A stretch of DNA of 64,000 bases from Halobacillus ihumii. Lineage in GTDB: Bacteria; Bacillota; Bacilli; Bacillales; Halobacillaceae. The stretch spans positions 992,001 through 1,056,000 of the forward strand of contig NZ_CACVAO010000001.1 in assembly GCF_902726645.1 (NCBI RefSeq), in the 5' to 3' direction. The position numbers and the translations under genes were made by a program. Under the pieces are notes generated by a model. That model searched no databases, was not told the origin of the DNA, and saw only the letters and a list, made by a program, of their open reading frames with translations. Positions 9,026 through 16,435 of this stretch are shown here, piece by piece (within the stretch, counting starts at the first letter, position 1; each line of letters opens with the position of its first letter).

Positions 9026-9056
9026 AAAAAAGAGCCTCCCCAAAAAGGTAGACTCC
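9026..9056 (-). terminator. Terminator for the M28 peptidase gene
   Basis: On the minus strand GAGTCTACC and GGGGAGGCTC form an imperfect stem around TTTTT, followed by TTTTTT. Confidence 0.6.
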
Positions 9057-9079
9057 TTCAAGATCAACAATAAAACCTA

Positions 9080-10420
9080 TCATTTGTTTCCTACAATTTG
9101 GTAAACCGAGGCTCCAATCAATTCCCCAATTTCCTGCAGACGTTCTTCACTAATATATTTCAGTACATCCTGAGGAGTGTGATAGTATGGTTCAAGATCT
9201 GCAGTCCCTGGTTCACGCCGGATAAAGTTTACAGAATCGATTCCCCCTTCATAGAAGGATACATGGTCTGAAGCACCACGCTGATACAAAGTTAGAGGTG
9301 AAGGAGTATCTAGTCGTTCGGCAGCTGCAACAGCTGTTTCCGAAACAATATTTGATTGCCCGTCGAGCGTGTTCATGTAGATAGATGTGGCCTGATCCCA
9401 ATCTGTTCCTACCATATCAAGGTTAAAGTTACCAATACTTCTCTTCACTTCCTCCTCCGACAGTTTGTTCACATAATAATCTGACCCTACAAGACCGATC
9501 TCCTCAGCACCGAAAAACACAAAACGCAGCTCTTTATCTATTGGGTAACTTTTTAAAATGCGAGCAAGCTCAAGAACAACGCTTGTTCCAGATGCATTGT
9601 CATTGGCCCCCGGTGCATATTGAACACTGTCATAATGGGCGGTAACATGAAGGATATCCGGATCTTCTACATGTTTCGGTGTACGAGTTGCGATAATATT
9701 TTTCGATGTACTGTTTTCAAACCGTTCAATTGTCAAAGTAACCTCTGTATTGGATGGTAAAACGTCATTTAGCAGGGCTTCGCCGCTTACTTTTGTAATA
9801 CCTGCAACAGGTACAGATGCTTGATAATCTCCAAGTGACATGTTTAGCGGAGCTGTGCCTTCCTGGTTATTATATATAATCACCCCAGCAGCCCCAGCTT
9901 CCGTTGCATTTTTAATTTTATTTGCAAAAGTCAACTCCCCGCGTGAAATGAGAGCGATTTTACCTTCCACTTCAGATGTGAAATCTTCTGGATACCCTAA
10001 ATTTGCATCATACAGAGTCCCTGATAACCCTGCCTCATCAGTTGAATCAGCTCCAGTGGGAATATTGACACGAACCTTATTTCCATTAGCTTCAAGTGTC
10101 CCCATCAGGCGGTCAGGAATTGAAAACTCCTGAACCTCTATATCGAAGCCATAAGAGGTTAATAGATTCTTAATGTAAGAGGCCGCCTTTTCCTCCTCTT
10201 TCGTACCTGCTACACGTGGGCCGAGCTGTTCGCTTAAGAACTGAATATGATGCATCGAGCGTTCTGCCTTGAATCTTTTAATCACCTTTTGATCAAAGGC
10301 ATGTTTGTACTCAGTGGCCTCAGCCTGTACAGTAGATGTTCCAAAAGTCGGTGAATATGCAAAACTGCTTGCTAGCAGCACCGCGGATAAAACAACGGCT
10401 GCACACTTATTTTTCCCCAT
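9080..10420 (-). CDS. Secreted M28 aminopeptidase with PA domain
   Basis: A 446-residue exoenzyme with a signal peptide (positive N-terminus, hydrophobic residues 7-22, probable cleavage near VQA-EA at 33). After a short helical segment, a protease-associated domain occupies about residues 130-225 and sits inside the M28 zinc peptidase fold. The two-zinc ligands are visible as H262 (THAHYD-like AHYDS), D274 (GANDNASG), E306/E307 (GAEEIG), D335 (NLDMVG) and H414 (YYHTPQD). This is the arrangement of B. subtilis YwaD, a secreted leucyl/arginyl aminopeptidase that removes N-terminal residues from peptides outside the cell. Its length matches that family. It is monocistronic. Confidence 0.9.
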   Translation of the reverse strand: MGKNKCAAVVLSAVLLASSFAYSPTFGTSTVQAEATEYKHAFDQKVIKRFKAERSMHHIQFLSEQLGPRVAGTKEEEKAASYIKNLLTSYGFDIEVQEFSIPDRLMGTLEANGNKVRVNIPTGADSTDEAGLSGTLYDANLGYPEDFTSEVEGKIALISRGELTFANKIKNATEAGAAGVIIYNNQEGTAPLNMSLGDYQASVPVAGITKVSGEALLNDVLPSNTEVTLTIERFENSTSKNIIATRTPKHVEDPDILHVTAHYDSVQYAPGANDNASGTSVVLELARILKSYPIDKELRFVFFGAEEIGLVGSDYYVNKLSEEEVKRSIGNFNLDMVGTDWDQATSIYMNTLDGQSNIVSETAVAAAERLDTPSPLTLYQRGASDHVSFYEGGIDSVNFIRREPGTADLEPYYHTPQDVLKYISEERLQEIGELIGASVYQIVGNK

Positions 10421-10582
10421 TCATACCACTCCTTAATTTAAGAATAATAGTTTTCCTTCTCTTTTATCGTTTAGATACCCACTTTCAAACTTCCTTCTTA
10501 ATTGGTAAAAACAGGATATAAGGCACACTCCTTTTAAAATTGATGTAGTAACTAATCCCCATTTAAATTAATGCACATAAAA

Positions 10583-10618
10583 AAGTGAAATACTTATTGA
10601 TAGATAAGCATTTCACTT
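10583..10618 (-). terminator. Terminator for the YczE-type gene
   Basis: AAGTGAAATACTTAT (10583-10597) pairs with ATAAGCATTTCACTT (10604-10618) with one mismatch. The minus strand continues into a T run. Confidence 0.8.
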
Positions 10619-10645
10619 AATTGTTCCCAGTACTATTGATATTTG

Positions 10646-11281
10646 TTAAACCGATTTAACCTTTTCGTTTGCATGACCAGACTCTGAAGCCTCCTTCAAA
10701 ACCCTGGTTACCTTTTGAAAGGAGAACTGGAAAATCGGGCTTTGAATGAATGTATAGATAAACGTAAAAACGAAAACAGGGCCCCCTAATAAAAGTCCCA
10801 CAATTAATACCATACTCTCTACTGCTATTCTCGTTTTACTAATGGAATAACCGAGTTTATCAGATAACGAAAGCATAAATCCATCTCGCGGCCCCGCGCC
10901 AAATCCGGCAGCAGAATACATTCCTCCGCCAATCCCCATTAATATGATCCCTGTAAGTAAAACGACCACATCCATTACACCAGAAGAGGAAACGGGGAAG
11001 ATATCAATAAAAAGAAACAGATCAATCATCGGCCCCACTGCAATGGCATTAATTAATGTTCCAACCCTAATATATTGTCGGTCAACTATTAATGATACAA
11101 GTACTAGCGATAAACCAACTAGTAGATTCCACATGCCTATAGTTAAGCCAAACTTTTCAAAAAACGCTATATTCAACACATCCCAAGGGTGAATACCGAG
11201 GTACTGCACTTGAATCGCTACCGAAATTCCGTAACTAAATAAAATAAGGCCCAGTGCAAAGAAAAGTAATTTAAACCTCAT
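10646..11281 (-). CDS. YczE/YyaS/YitT-type membrane protein
   Basis: A 211-residue protein with five to six hydrophobic segments. YGISVAIQVQYLGIHPWDVLN near the N-terminus and AAGFGAGPRDGFML around residues 125-138 are the two blocks typical of the YczE family. Members are found in many Firmicutes; their molecular role is unclear, although B. subtilis YczE affects bacillaene production. I place the start at the ATG 11281-11279 because GAGG lies nine bases upstream; a TTG six codons earlier overlaps that site. It is a single gene. A second family member lies at 38450. Confidence 0.75.
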   Translation of the reverse strand: MRFKLLFFALGLILFSYGISVAIQVQYLGIHPWDVLNIAFFEKFGLTIGMWNLLVGLSLVLVSLIVDRQYIRVGTLINAIAVGPMIDLFLFIDIFPVSSSGVMDVVVLLTGIILMGIGGGMYSAAGFGAGPRDGFMLSLSDKLGYSISKTRIAVESMVLIVGLLLGGPVFVFTFIYTFIQSPIFQFSFQKVTRVLKEASESGHANEKVKSV

Positions 11282-11615
11282 AAACTTCGCCTCTTTCAAA
11301 TGTAAATTCTATTCATCTTATCTTATAATCAGAAAATTGGAAATGAAAATCAACTTTTATGCTTTCTATTTCATAAAAAAATGAGAAGTGTAAAAGAGTG
11401 CAAAACCAGCAGTTTTCACAATGTATTTTATTGAATTTTCAATAATTTTTCCAGACGACTTTTTCACATTAATGCGTAAAAATAAGAATCTGCTAGCATT
11501 TCAAATCATGTGCTGGATGAAAACGCTTAAACGCAAAATGTTATCGCTTTTATAAGATTTGATGTTCTATTTTATTTATTTAATAATCAGAATAATCTTT
11601 ATATTGTTAGGAGTG
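11282..11615. other. Promoter region of gapN
   Basis: This 334-bp AT-rich gap separates the divergent YczE-type gene and gapN. It holds a cre-like box at 11518-11531. From 11559 an in-frame hydrophobic leader of about 19 codons could be read into gapN, but it has no ribosome binding site. I see nothing else. Confidence 0.4.
11518..11531 (+). promoter_or_regulatory. cre-like (CcpA) box upstream of gapN
   Basis: TGAAAACGCTTAAA fits the consensus TGWAANCGNTNWCA at all but one defined position (A for C at 13). It lies 84 bases before the gapN start, compatible with carbon-source control. Confidence 0.5.
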
Positions 11616-13013
11616 ATGACTATTAGTGTTACAGTCACAAAGGAAAAGGAAGTTTATTCAGTAACTGGAAATGAAGTACTAGGCTCACATCCATTGTTGT
11701 CCCAAAAGGAAGTAGATCACGCGATTCACAAAGCAGATCAGGCTCAAAACAACTGGGCGGAAACGGAAGTTTATAAACGAGCAGATATTCTGCATGATTG
11801 GGCAGACCGTTTAGCCGGTAGAAAGGAACAAATCGGTGAAATGATCTCTAAAGAAGTAGGAAAAAACCGTTCTTCCGCAGTAAAAGAGGTTGTCCGAACA
11901 GCAGATCTAATCCGCTACACAGCTGAAGAAGGCTGTAGAATCCACGGGGACATGCTGCGAGGGGATTCCTTCCGTGGCGGAAGCTCTAAAAAAATGGCTA
12001 TAGTTGAACGCGAACCGCTTGGTATCGTTTTGGCAATTTCTCCATTTAACTACCCTGTAAACTTAGCAGCCTCAAAAATTGCCCCAGCTTTGATGGCCGG
12101 AAATGGCGTCATCTTCAAGCCTGCTTCACAAGGTACTTTAAGTGGCCGACTAATGATTGAAGCTCTACTTGAAACAGAAATACACCATGACCTCGTCCAA
12201 TGTATCACAGGAAAAGGTTCTGAGATTGGCGATTTCCTTGTTACTCACCCACAGGTCAGTATGATTACGTTCACTGGAAGTACTGCTACAGGCCAATCCA
12301 TTTCTAAAAAAGCAAAAATGATTCCTGTGGTTCTCGAATTAGGAGGTAAAGACCCAGCCATTGTTCTCGATGATGCCGATCTTGACCTGGCTGCAGATCA
12401 AATTGTCAGCGGGGCCTTTTCCTACTCGGGACAGCGATGTACTGCTATCAAGCGAGTACTAGTCGATGAGAAAGCTGCCGATAAACTGACAGAAAAAATC
12501 AAACAGAAAGTTGAAGGATTAACAGTTGGAAATCCGGAAGACGACGCTGCCGTTACACCATTAATCGATAATAATGCGGCTGATTTTGTACAAGACTTAA
12601 TCGATGATGCCTTACAAAATGGAGCAGAACTTGTGACAGGCAATAAACGAGCAGACAATTTAATTTATCCTACATTGCTCGATCACGTACACCCACATAT
12701 GAAGGTTGCTTTGGAAGAGCCTTTTGGTCCTGTACTCCCAATCATTCGTGTACAGGATGAGGTTGATCTTGTTTCTATCGCTAATGAATCAGATTATGGT
12801 CTTCAAGCCAGTGTTTTTACAGCAGATGTTCAAAAGGCCATGGACATCGGGGCAAAACTTAACGTTGGTTCCATCCAATATAATGCAAAAACGGAACGGG
12901 GGCCCGATCATTTCCCCTTCATCGGTGCGAAAAACTCCGGCCTCGGCTCACAAGGCATCCGCCGCAGCATCGAATCCATGACACGAGACAAACTATTCGT
13001 ACTAAATATGTAA
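11616..13013 (+). CDS. gapN: NADP-dependent non-phosphorylating GAPDH
   Basis: A cytoplasmic aldehyde dehydrogenase that oxidises glyceraldehyde-3-phosphate directly to 3-phosphoglycerate, making NADPH and skipping one ATP-yielding step of glycolysis. The sequence follows Streptococcus mutans GapN closely: ISPFNYPVNLA with N145, LELGGKD with the general base E241, and SGQRCTAIKRV with the nucleophile C275. EEPFGPVLPI and the C-terminal SIESMT are also present. At 465 residues it is about ten shorter than usual and lacks the YVNGEW strand at the N-terminus. ATG 11616 has AGGAG only two bases away; an ATT two codons later would have ideal spacing. A cre-like box upstream suggests carbon control. 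A copy of the hairpin repeat terminates it. Confidence 0.9.
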   Translation: MTISVTVTKEKEVYSVTGNEVLGSHPLLSQKEVDHAIHKADQAQNNWAETEVYKRADILHDWADRLAGRKEQIGEMISKEVGKNRSSAVKEVVRTADLIRYTAEEGCRIHGDMLRGDSFRGGSSKKMAIVEREPLGIVLAISPFNYPVNLAASKIAPALMAGNGVIFKPASQGTLSGRLMIEALLETEIHHDLVQCITGKGSEIGDFLVTHPQVSMITFTGSTATGQSISKKAKMIPVVLELGGKDPAIVLDDADLDLAADQIVSGAFSYSGQRCTAIKRVLVDEKAADKLTEKIKQKVEGLTVGNPEDDAAVTPLIDNNAADFVQDLIDDALQNGAELVTGNKRADNLIYPTLLDHVHPHMKVALEEPFGPVLPIIRVQDEVDLVSIANESDYGLQASVFTADVQKAMDIGAKLNVGSIQYNAKTERGPDHFPFIGAKNSGLGSQGIRRSIESMTRDKLFVLNM

Positions 13014-13022
13014 CCCATAAAA

Positions 13023-13065
13023 TACCACCTCAGGTCATCCAAAAATTGGATGACCTGAGGTGGTA
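13023..13065. terminator. Hairpin repeat family, copy 2 (20-bp stem)
   Basis: Arms at 13023-13042 and 13046-13065 pair perfectly over 20 bp around a 3-base loop, with the same CCACCTCAGGTCATCCA core as copy 1. It lies between the convergent ends of gapN and the gene at 13081 and can terminate both. Confidence 0.85.
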
Positions 13066-13080
13066 AAAAACTCCAAATTA

Positions 13081-14067
13081 TTACTTCTCCACTAATGTGT
13101 CGGCAACTTCGATCGCCAGCCGCTCAGCGGATAAGGGACCGGCGAATGTTCCCATATCACCGGGTAGTTTGTACGTGCGGTCTTCTTTTACAAATTCGAG
13201 ATTCGTCCATGCCGGGTTATCAGCAAATTGGTTTGTAAAGATATTATCATCTTTTTGTACAAGATAGAAGAAATGACTGTTTTGATAATTTTGCAGCGCT
13301 TCTACAGAAGTCGAAATAAATCCATAAATCTCCGGCTGTGCAGTTTCGACCGCATTCTCCACTCCCATTTGTTCTAGCACACCTGCTACAACAGAATTAT
13401 CTGTAAACAACCTCATAATTGGGGAATTCTGGGAGGTGAAGGCCTGTGTGACTACAGCTTCGATGTCAGATAATCCTGCTTCTTCAATCCGTTTTCCCTG
13501 TTCTTTAAACGTTTGATCTAACTCCTGCTTCACTTCCTCAGCCTCTTCTTGTTTATCAAATATTTTGGCCACAGCATCAAATTCATTCAACATATGCTGA
13601 TACTGGTCGTCCACTCCTTCTTCTGAATAAGGAGCAAACAATACAGTCGGAGCTATCGATTCCAATTCTTCTATAATGGTCTCATGACGATATTTAGCTC
13701 CAATGATAAGGTCTGGTTTTAATCGTGCAATCGCCTCTAAATTCGGTTCTGCGCGTGTCCCCACATCCTTTGTAGATTCAGAAAGCGGTTCCCCTACATT
13801 GATCCATTTATTATAACCTTCAACATCTGATACACCCACAGGTTCAATCCCTAATGGCAGCATATGTTCTACATATGTCCACTCCAGAACTACAACCCTT
13901 TTCGGAACACCTTGAATCGTTTGCTCCCCCATCCCTGTATCAATTGTTACAGAACGTTCAGGCTCACTTTCCGCTGAACTGTCTTTTACTCCTTGATCAC
14001 TTTTATTACAAGCTGCCAGTATAGCTAGTATAAATATTACAATAAGCAGACCAAGTTTTTTCATCAT
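13081..14067 (-). CDS. Iron-siderophore ABC transporter substrate-binding lipoprotein
   Basis: A 328-residue lipoprotein: a hydrophobic leader ends in the lipobox LAAC (C20), so it is lipid-anchored outside the membrane. The mature part has the two-lobed FecB/FhuD fold, with VPKRVVVLEWTYVEHMLPLG at about residues 54-73, LEAIARLKPDLIIGAKYRHE for the first lobe, and a long linker helix near 160-200. It captures a ferric siderophore and passes it to an ABC permease. No permease or ATPase gene is nearby, so it must work with one encoded elsewhere. A strong Fur box precedes it, predicting expression under iron starvation. It is monocistronic. Confidence 0.88.
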   Translation of the reverse strand: MMKKLGLLIVIFILAILAACNKSDQGVKDSSAESEPERSVTIDTGMGEQTIQGVPKRVVVLEWTYVEHMLPLGIEPVGVSDVEGYNKWINVGEPLSESTKDVGTRAEPNLEAIARLKPDLIIGAKYRHETIIEELESIAPTVLFAPYSEEGVDDQYQHMLNEFDAVAKIFDKQEEAEEVKQELDQTFKEQGKRIEEAGLSDIEAVVTQAFTSQNSPIMRLFTDNSVVAGVLEQMGVENAVETAQPEIYGFISTSVEALQNYQNSHFFYLVQKDDNIFTNQFADNPAWTNLEFVKEDRTYKLPGDMGTFAGPLSAERLAIEVADTLVEK

Positions 14068-14125
14068 TCATCATCCACTCCATTAGCTTATTTCAATCGG
14101 ATCTAAAAACATTATGTATAATTTC

Positions 14126-14164
14126 GATCACAATTGATAAGGATTATCATTATCAATTGTGATC
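14126..14164. promoter_or_regulatory. Fur box in a larger palindrome
   Basis: TGATAAGGATTATCA at 14135-14149 fits the Fur consensus TGATAATNATTATCA with one mismatch. It is nested in a 14-bp perfect palindrome (GATCACAATTGATA at 14126-14139, complement at 14151-14164). It lies about 60 bases upstream of the siderophore-binding lipoprotein start. Confidence 0.85.
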
Positions 14165-14199
14165 ATATCCCTATACAGGTCGTTTGTCAACTAATTAAA

Positions 14200-14241
14200 A
14201 AGTCTCTAACTTTGAACAATAAAGTTCTTAGTTAGAGACTT
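14200..14241 (-). terminator. Terminator for the SDR gene at 14246
   Basis: AAGTCTCTAACT (14200-14211) pairs with AGTTAGAGACTT (14230-14241). The minus strand then runs into TTTT. Confidence 0.8.
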
Positions 14242-14245
14242 ACAA

Positions 14246-15037
14246 CTAAAGTGCTTTTACTAATCCGCCATCGATCACAAGAGATTGTCCTGTCAGATAT
14301 GTGTTCCCGCCTGAGGCAAGAAATACAACCGCTTTCGCAAACTCCTCAGGTTCTCCATAACGTCCAATCGGTATCGACTGCTCCGCTTTTTCTCTGATTT
14401 CTTCAGGCGTTACACCCAATTTATCAGCATTCTTCTCATCAAGTGAAGCTACCCTGTCCGTGGCGATCCTGCCCGGCCCTACTGTATTAATCAAAATATT
14501 ATCTACTGCCAGCTCCTGGGACAAACTTTTCGATAACCCGACAATCCCCGCTCGGAATGTATTCGATAGGATCAGATTATCCAGTGTCTGTTTAATAGAA
14601 GAAGAAGCAATATTGATGATTCTGCCGCTTTGTTGCTTTTTCATAGAAGGAAGTACTTCTCGAATCGTTCGGATAAAACTTAATAAGTTTAATTCAAATG
14701 CACGATTCCAATCTTGATCCTCAAAGTCATCGAAAGTTCCGGCTGGCGGCCCTCCCGCATTATTAATTAGCACATCAATTGTTCCATTGTATTCAACAGC
14801 TGTTTGTGCTAAACGTTTAATTTGCTCAGGATCCGTTACATCACATACTATGTAATCAACGTGCGTGTTTCCGCTAATTTCCCTAATCTCTTTTTGTGCT
14901 TTTTGCAACTCGTCCTCACTTCTGCTTGAGAGTAAGACACGCGCTCCTTCTTTTGCAAACTCTAAGGCGGTTGCTTTCCCCAGTCCTTTACTTGCTGCCG
15001 TGATGACAACTGACTTTCCATTTAAATCCAAATCCAC
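14246..15037 (-). CDS. Short-chain dehydrogenase/reductase with altered catalytic site
   Basis: A 263-residue Rossmann-fold protein with the NAD(P) motif TAASKGLGKA (about residues 13-22), NNAGG (91-95) and the serine block INIASSS. Where classical SDRs have YxxxK, this reads LSNTFRAGIVGLSKSL, so the tyrosine is replaced by serine and the lysine by arginine. The same substitution occurs in a group of FabG-like proteins, so it is probably a subfamily trait. The reaction may differ from normal ketoreduction or use another proton donor. The C-terminus GQSLVIDGG is typical. It is a single-gene unit; substrate unknown. Confidence 0.82.
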   Translation of the reverse strand: MDLDLNGKSVVITAASKGLGKATALEFAKEGARVLLSSRSEDELQKAQKEIREISGNTHVDYIVCDVTDPEQIKRLAQTAVEYNGTIDVLINNAGGPPAGTFDDFEDQDWNRAFELNLLSFIRTIREVLPSMKKQQSGRIINIASSSIKQTLDNLILSNTFRAGIVGLSKSLSQELAVDNILINTVGPGRIATDRVASLDEKNADKLGVTPEEIREKAEQSIPIGRYGEPEEFAKAVVFLASGGNTYLTGQSLVIDGGLVKAL

Positions 15038-15162
15038 CCTTATCCATCCCTTCGCTATGAAATTTCATTTGTCTTAAATTTTTTCCCATAGTTGTATTAT
15101 ACATTCAAGAAATAGAATTTTCAGTCATTAGAAGTTCTAAAAATAGATCCAGCCTCTGTAAC

Positions 15163-15297
15163 TCATGTGGTTACAGGAGGTATTTGCTGGTCAAACAAGA
15201 CGACAGCAGCTTCTTTTGCTTGATTGCTTCTGATTCCTAATCCCGACGTTCTTGCAACAGTGCCGTAAACCCCTGGACGGCCATCTGGAAACAGAAT
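15163..15297 (-). CDS. Possible small gene with non-ATG start
   Basis: A 44-residue frame reading FPDGRPGVYGTVARTSG near its start and IPPVTT at its end. It has no ATG, GTG or TTG start. An AGGAGG on the minus strand ends seven bases before an ATT (15297-15295), and an ATC and a CTG flank it. Other signals agree with a gene. A CATAACGTA, like a sigma-K -10, lies on the minus strand about 20 bases before the Shine-Dalgarno. A hairpin (CCTCCTGTAAC / GTTACAGAGG) overlaps the stop and leads to a T run. I do not recognise the product. It may be a genuine small spore-related gene with an unusual start, or one whose start codon has decayed. Confidence 0.35.
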   Translation of the reverse strand: MLFPDGRPGVYGTVARTSGLGIRSNQAKEAAVVLFDQQIPPVTT

Positions 15298-15521
15298 GAT
15301 GCTCCCTCCTATAAAATAAATTGACTACGTTATGTCTATTCTCAGCCTGAGAAAATGACTAGACTCCTGTGGTAATGAAAATAGAAGTGTACATTCATTT
15401 TCACCAAAAGGAATATCCGATGAAAAAGCAGTTAAAACTGCACCCGCATAAGGTGTGAAAATTAGTTGATAATCTTATAGGTGATGAGCGGAAATATCTA
15501 ACAAGTTATGTGTACGCCCGT

Positions 15522-15549
15522 ACGATTGAATACCAGAAAACATATTGTA
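15522..15549 (+). promoter_or_regulatory. Sigma-K-like promoter of the small-protein pair
   Basis: AC at 15522-15523, a 17-base spacer, then CATATTGTA at 15541-15549: a full match to the sigma-K pattern AC-N16/17-CATANNNTA. The first start codon is 33 bases downstream. Confidence 0.6.
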
Positions 15550-15581
15550 AATAGAAACTATTATAGAAAGGATGAATACAA

Positions 15582-15950
15582 TTGGCAAATCTAACAGAAA
15601 GTCAGGCTAACCTATTAAGATTGGCGAATCAACTGTCACAAAGCATCATGACAAGTAGCGTAGATTCAAATTTTTCACTTGATTTACCAGGATTAGATGT
15701 CGATGTAGATGTTGACTTAGGAGGAGGCACTACTCCGGACATTCCTACCCCAACACCTCCAACAACGCCTGACACACTAACAGAAGTATTGCTACGACTA
15801 CGAAACGAACAAGTGGAAATTACTACTCCATTTGGTACTGTTACCGGCACACTATTGGTCGTGGAAAGCGACTATGTCGTGGTAGTGGAAGCTTCTGGAG
15901 CTCAAGTACTTGTCCGTATAGAAAAAATTGAACTAGTCAGTGAATTATAA
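15582..15950 (+). CDS. Small Sm-like-fold protein, probably spore-associated
   Basis: A 122-residue acidic protein. Residues 1-35 are helical and polar. An aspartate-rich stretch (LDVDVDVDLGGG) and a proline/threonine linker (about 45-65) follow. A C-terminal beta domain of alternating hydrophobic residues, VEITTPFGTVTGTLLVVES to IEKIELVSEL, looks Sm-like, as in DUF2642-type Bacillus proteins. The start is TTG at 15582 with AAAGGA about ten bases before. A sigma-K-like promoter precedes it and the related gene at 15964 follows 13 bases later, so the pair forms an operon. I infer a mother-cell, coat or crust role; this rests on the promoter and neighbourhood, not on a recognised coat family. 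Confidence 0.7.
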   Translation: MANLTESQANLLRLANQLSQSIMTSSVDSNFSLDLPGLDVDVDVDLGGGTTPDIPTPTPPTTPDTLTEVLLRLRNEQVEITTPFGTVTGTLLVVESDYVVVVEASGAQVLVRIEKIELVSEL

Positions 15951-15963
15951 GGGAGGGATATAA

Positions 15964-16176
15964 ATGTTTGAAGCAACCTTTACTGCTGAACTCGCCACTC
16001 ATGTTGGCGCAAGAGTTGAAGTAGCAACCGATAATAACTTAATTGAAGGTCTTCTCTCAACAGTTACCGAAGATTTGGTTTTAGTTATTGAGGTAGATAG
16101 TGGATACGGCGACAATAATAAGCTATATATTTCTGTTGATGCGATCAACTTCGTTCGTTTACTCGTAACAGTATAA
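15964..16176 (+). CDS. Small Sm-like-fold protein, paralogue of the preceding gene
   Basis: A 70-residue protein consisting only of the beta domain. VGARVEVATDNNLIEGLLS, DLVLVIEVDS and YISVDAINFVRLL align with the C-terminal half of the preceding product. It has no signal peptide. It is preceded by GGGAGGGATATAA, a strong ribosome binding site, and closed by a perfect terminator. The arrangement suggests a duplication in which one copy gained, or the other lost, the acidic N-terminal extension. The likely role is the same as its partner's, through the shared sigma-K-like promoter. Confidence 0.7.
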   Translation: MFEATFTAELATHVGARVEVATDNNLIEGLLSTVTEDLVLVIEVDSGYGDNNKLYISVDAINFVRLLVTV

Positions 16177-16211
16177 AGGATCACAGTCGAGCAGAAATAT
16201 ATGAAGTTAGA

Positions 16212-16244
16212 AACACCCTGGTTTCAAAAACCAGGGTGTTTTCG
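16212..16244 (+). terminator. Terminator of the small-protein operon
   Basis: AACACCCTGGTT (16212-16223) pairs perfectly with AACCAGGGTGTT (16229-16240), followed by TT and C. Confidence 0.85.
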
Positions 16245-16342
16245 TGCTGGTTGCAAAATATCAACAGCCATATTCTCAAGCAACAATTTTTTAAATAATA
16301 CCCCAGTTCCCAGCATATAGATGTAAAATGAATGAACAAAAA

Positions 16343-16383
16343 AGGAGTGTCCCAAAAATGCAAATCACTTGAGGGACACTCCT
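16343..16383 (-). terminator. Terminator for the Gfo/Idh gene
   Basis: AGGAGTGTCCC (16343-16353) pairs with GGGACACTCCT (16373-16383). On the minus strand the stem is followed by a run of T. Confidence 0.85.
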
Positions 16384-16435
16384 GTGATCATGAAATTGTT
16401 CGTGTTCACAGCAAACCAATCAACTTGCTACAGCA

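Noticed and set aside
11559..11615. N-terminal hydrophobic extension of GapN
   Set aside because: It has no ribosome binding site and would put a membrane-like segment on a cytoplasmic enzyme.
15340..15375. AGACTCCTGTGG, similar to part of element 1
   Set aside because: Only about a dozen bases match and neither end of the element is present, so it is not counted as a copy.
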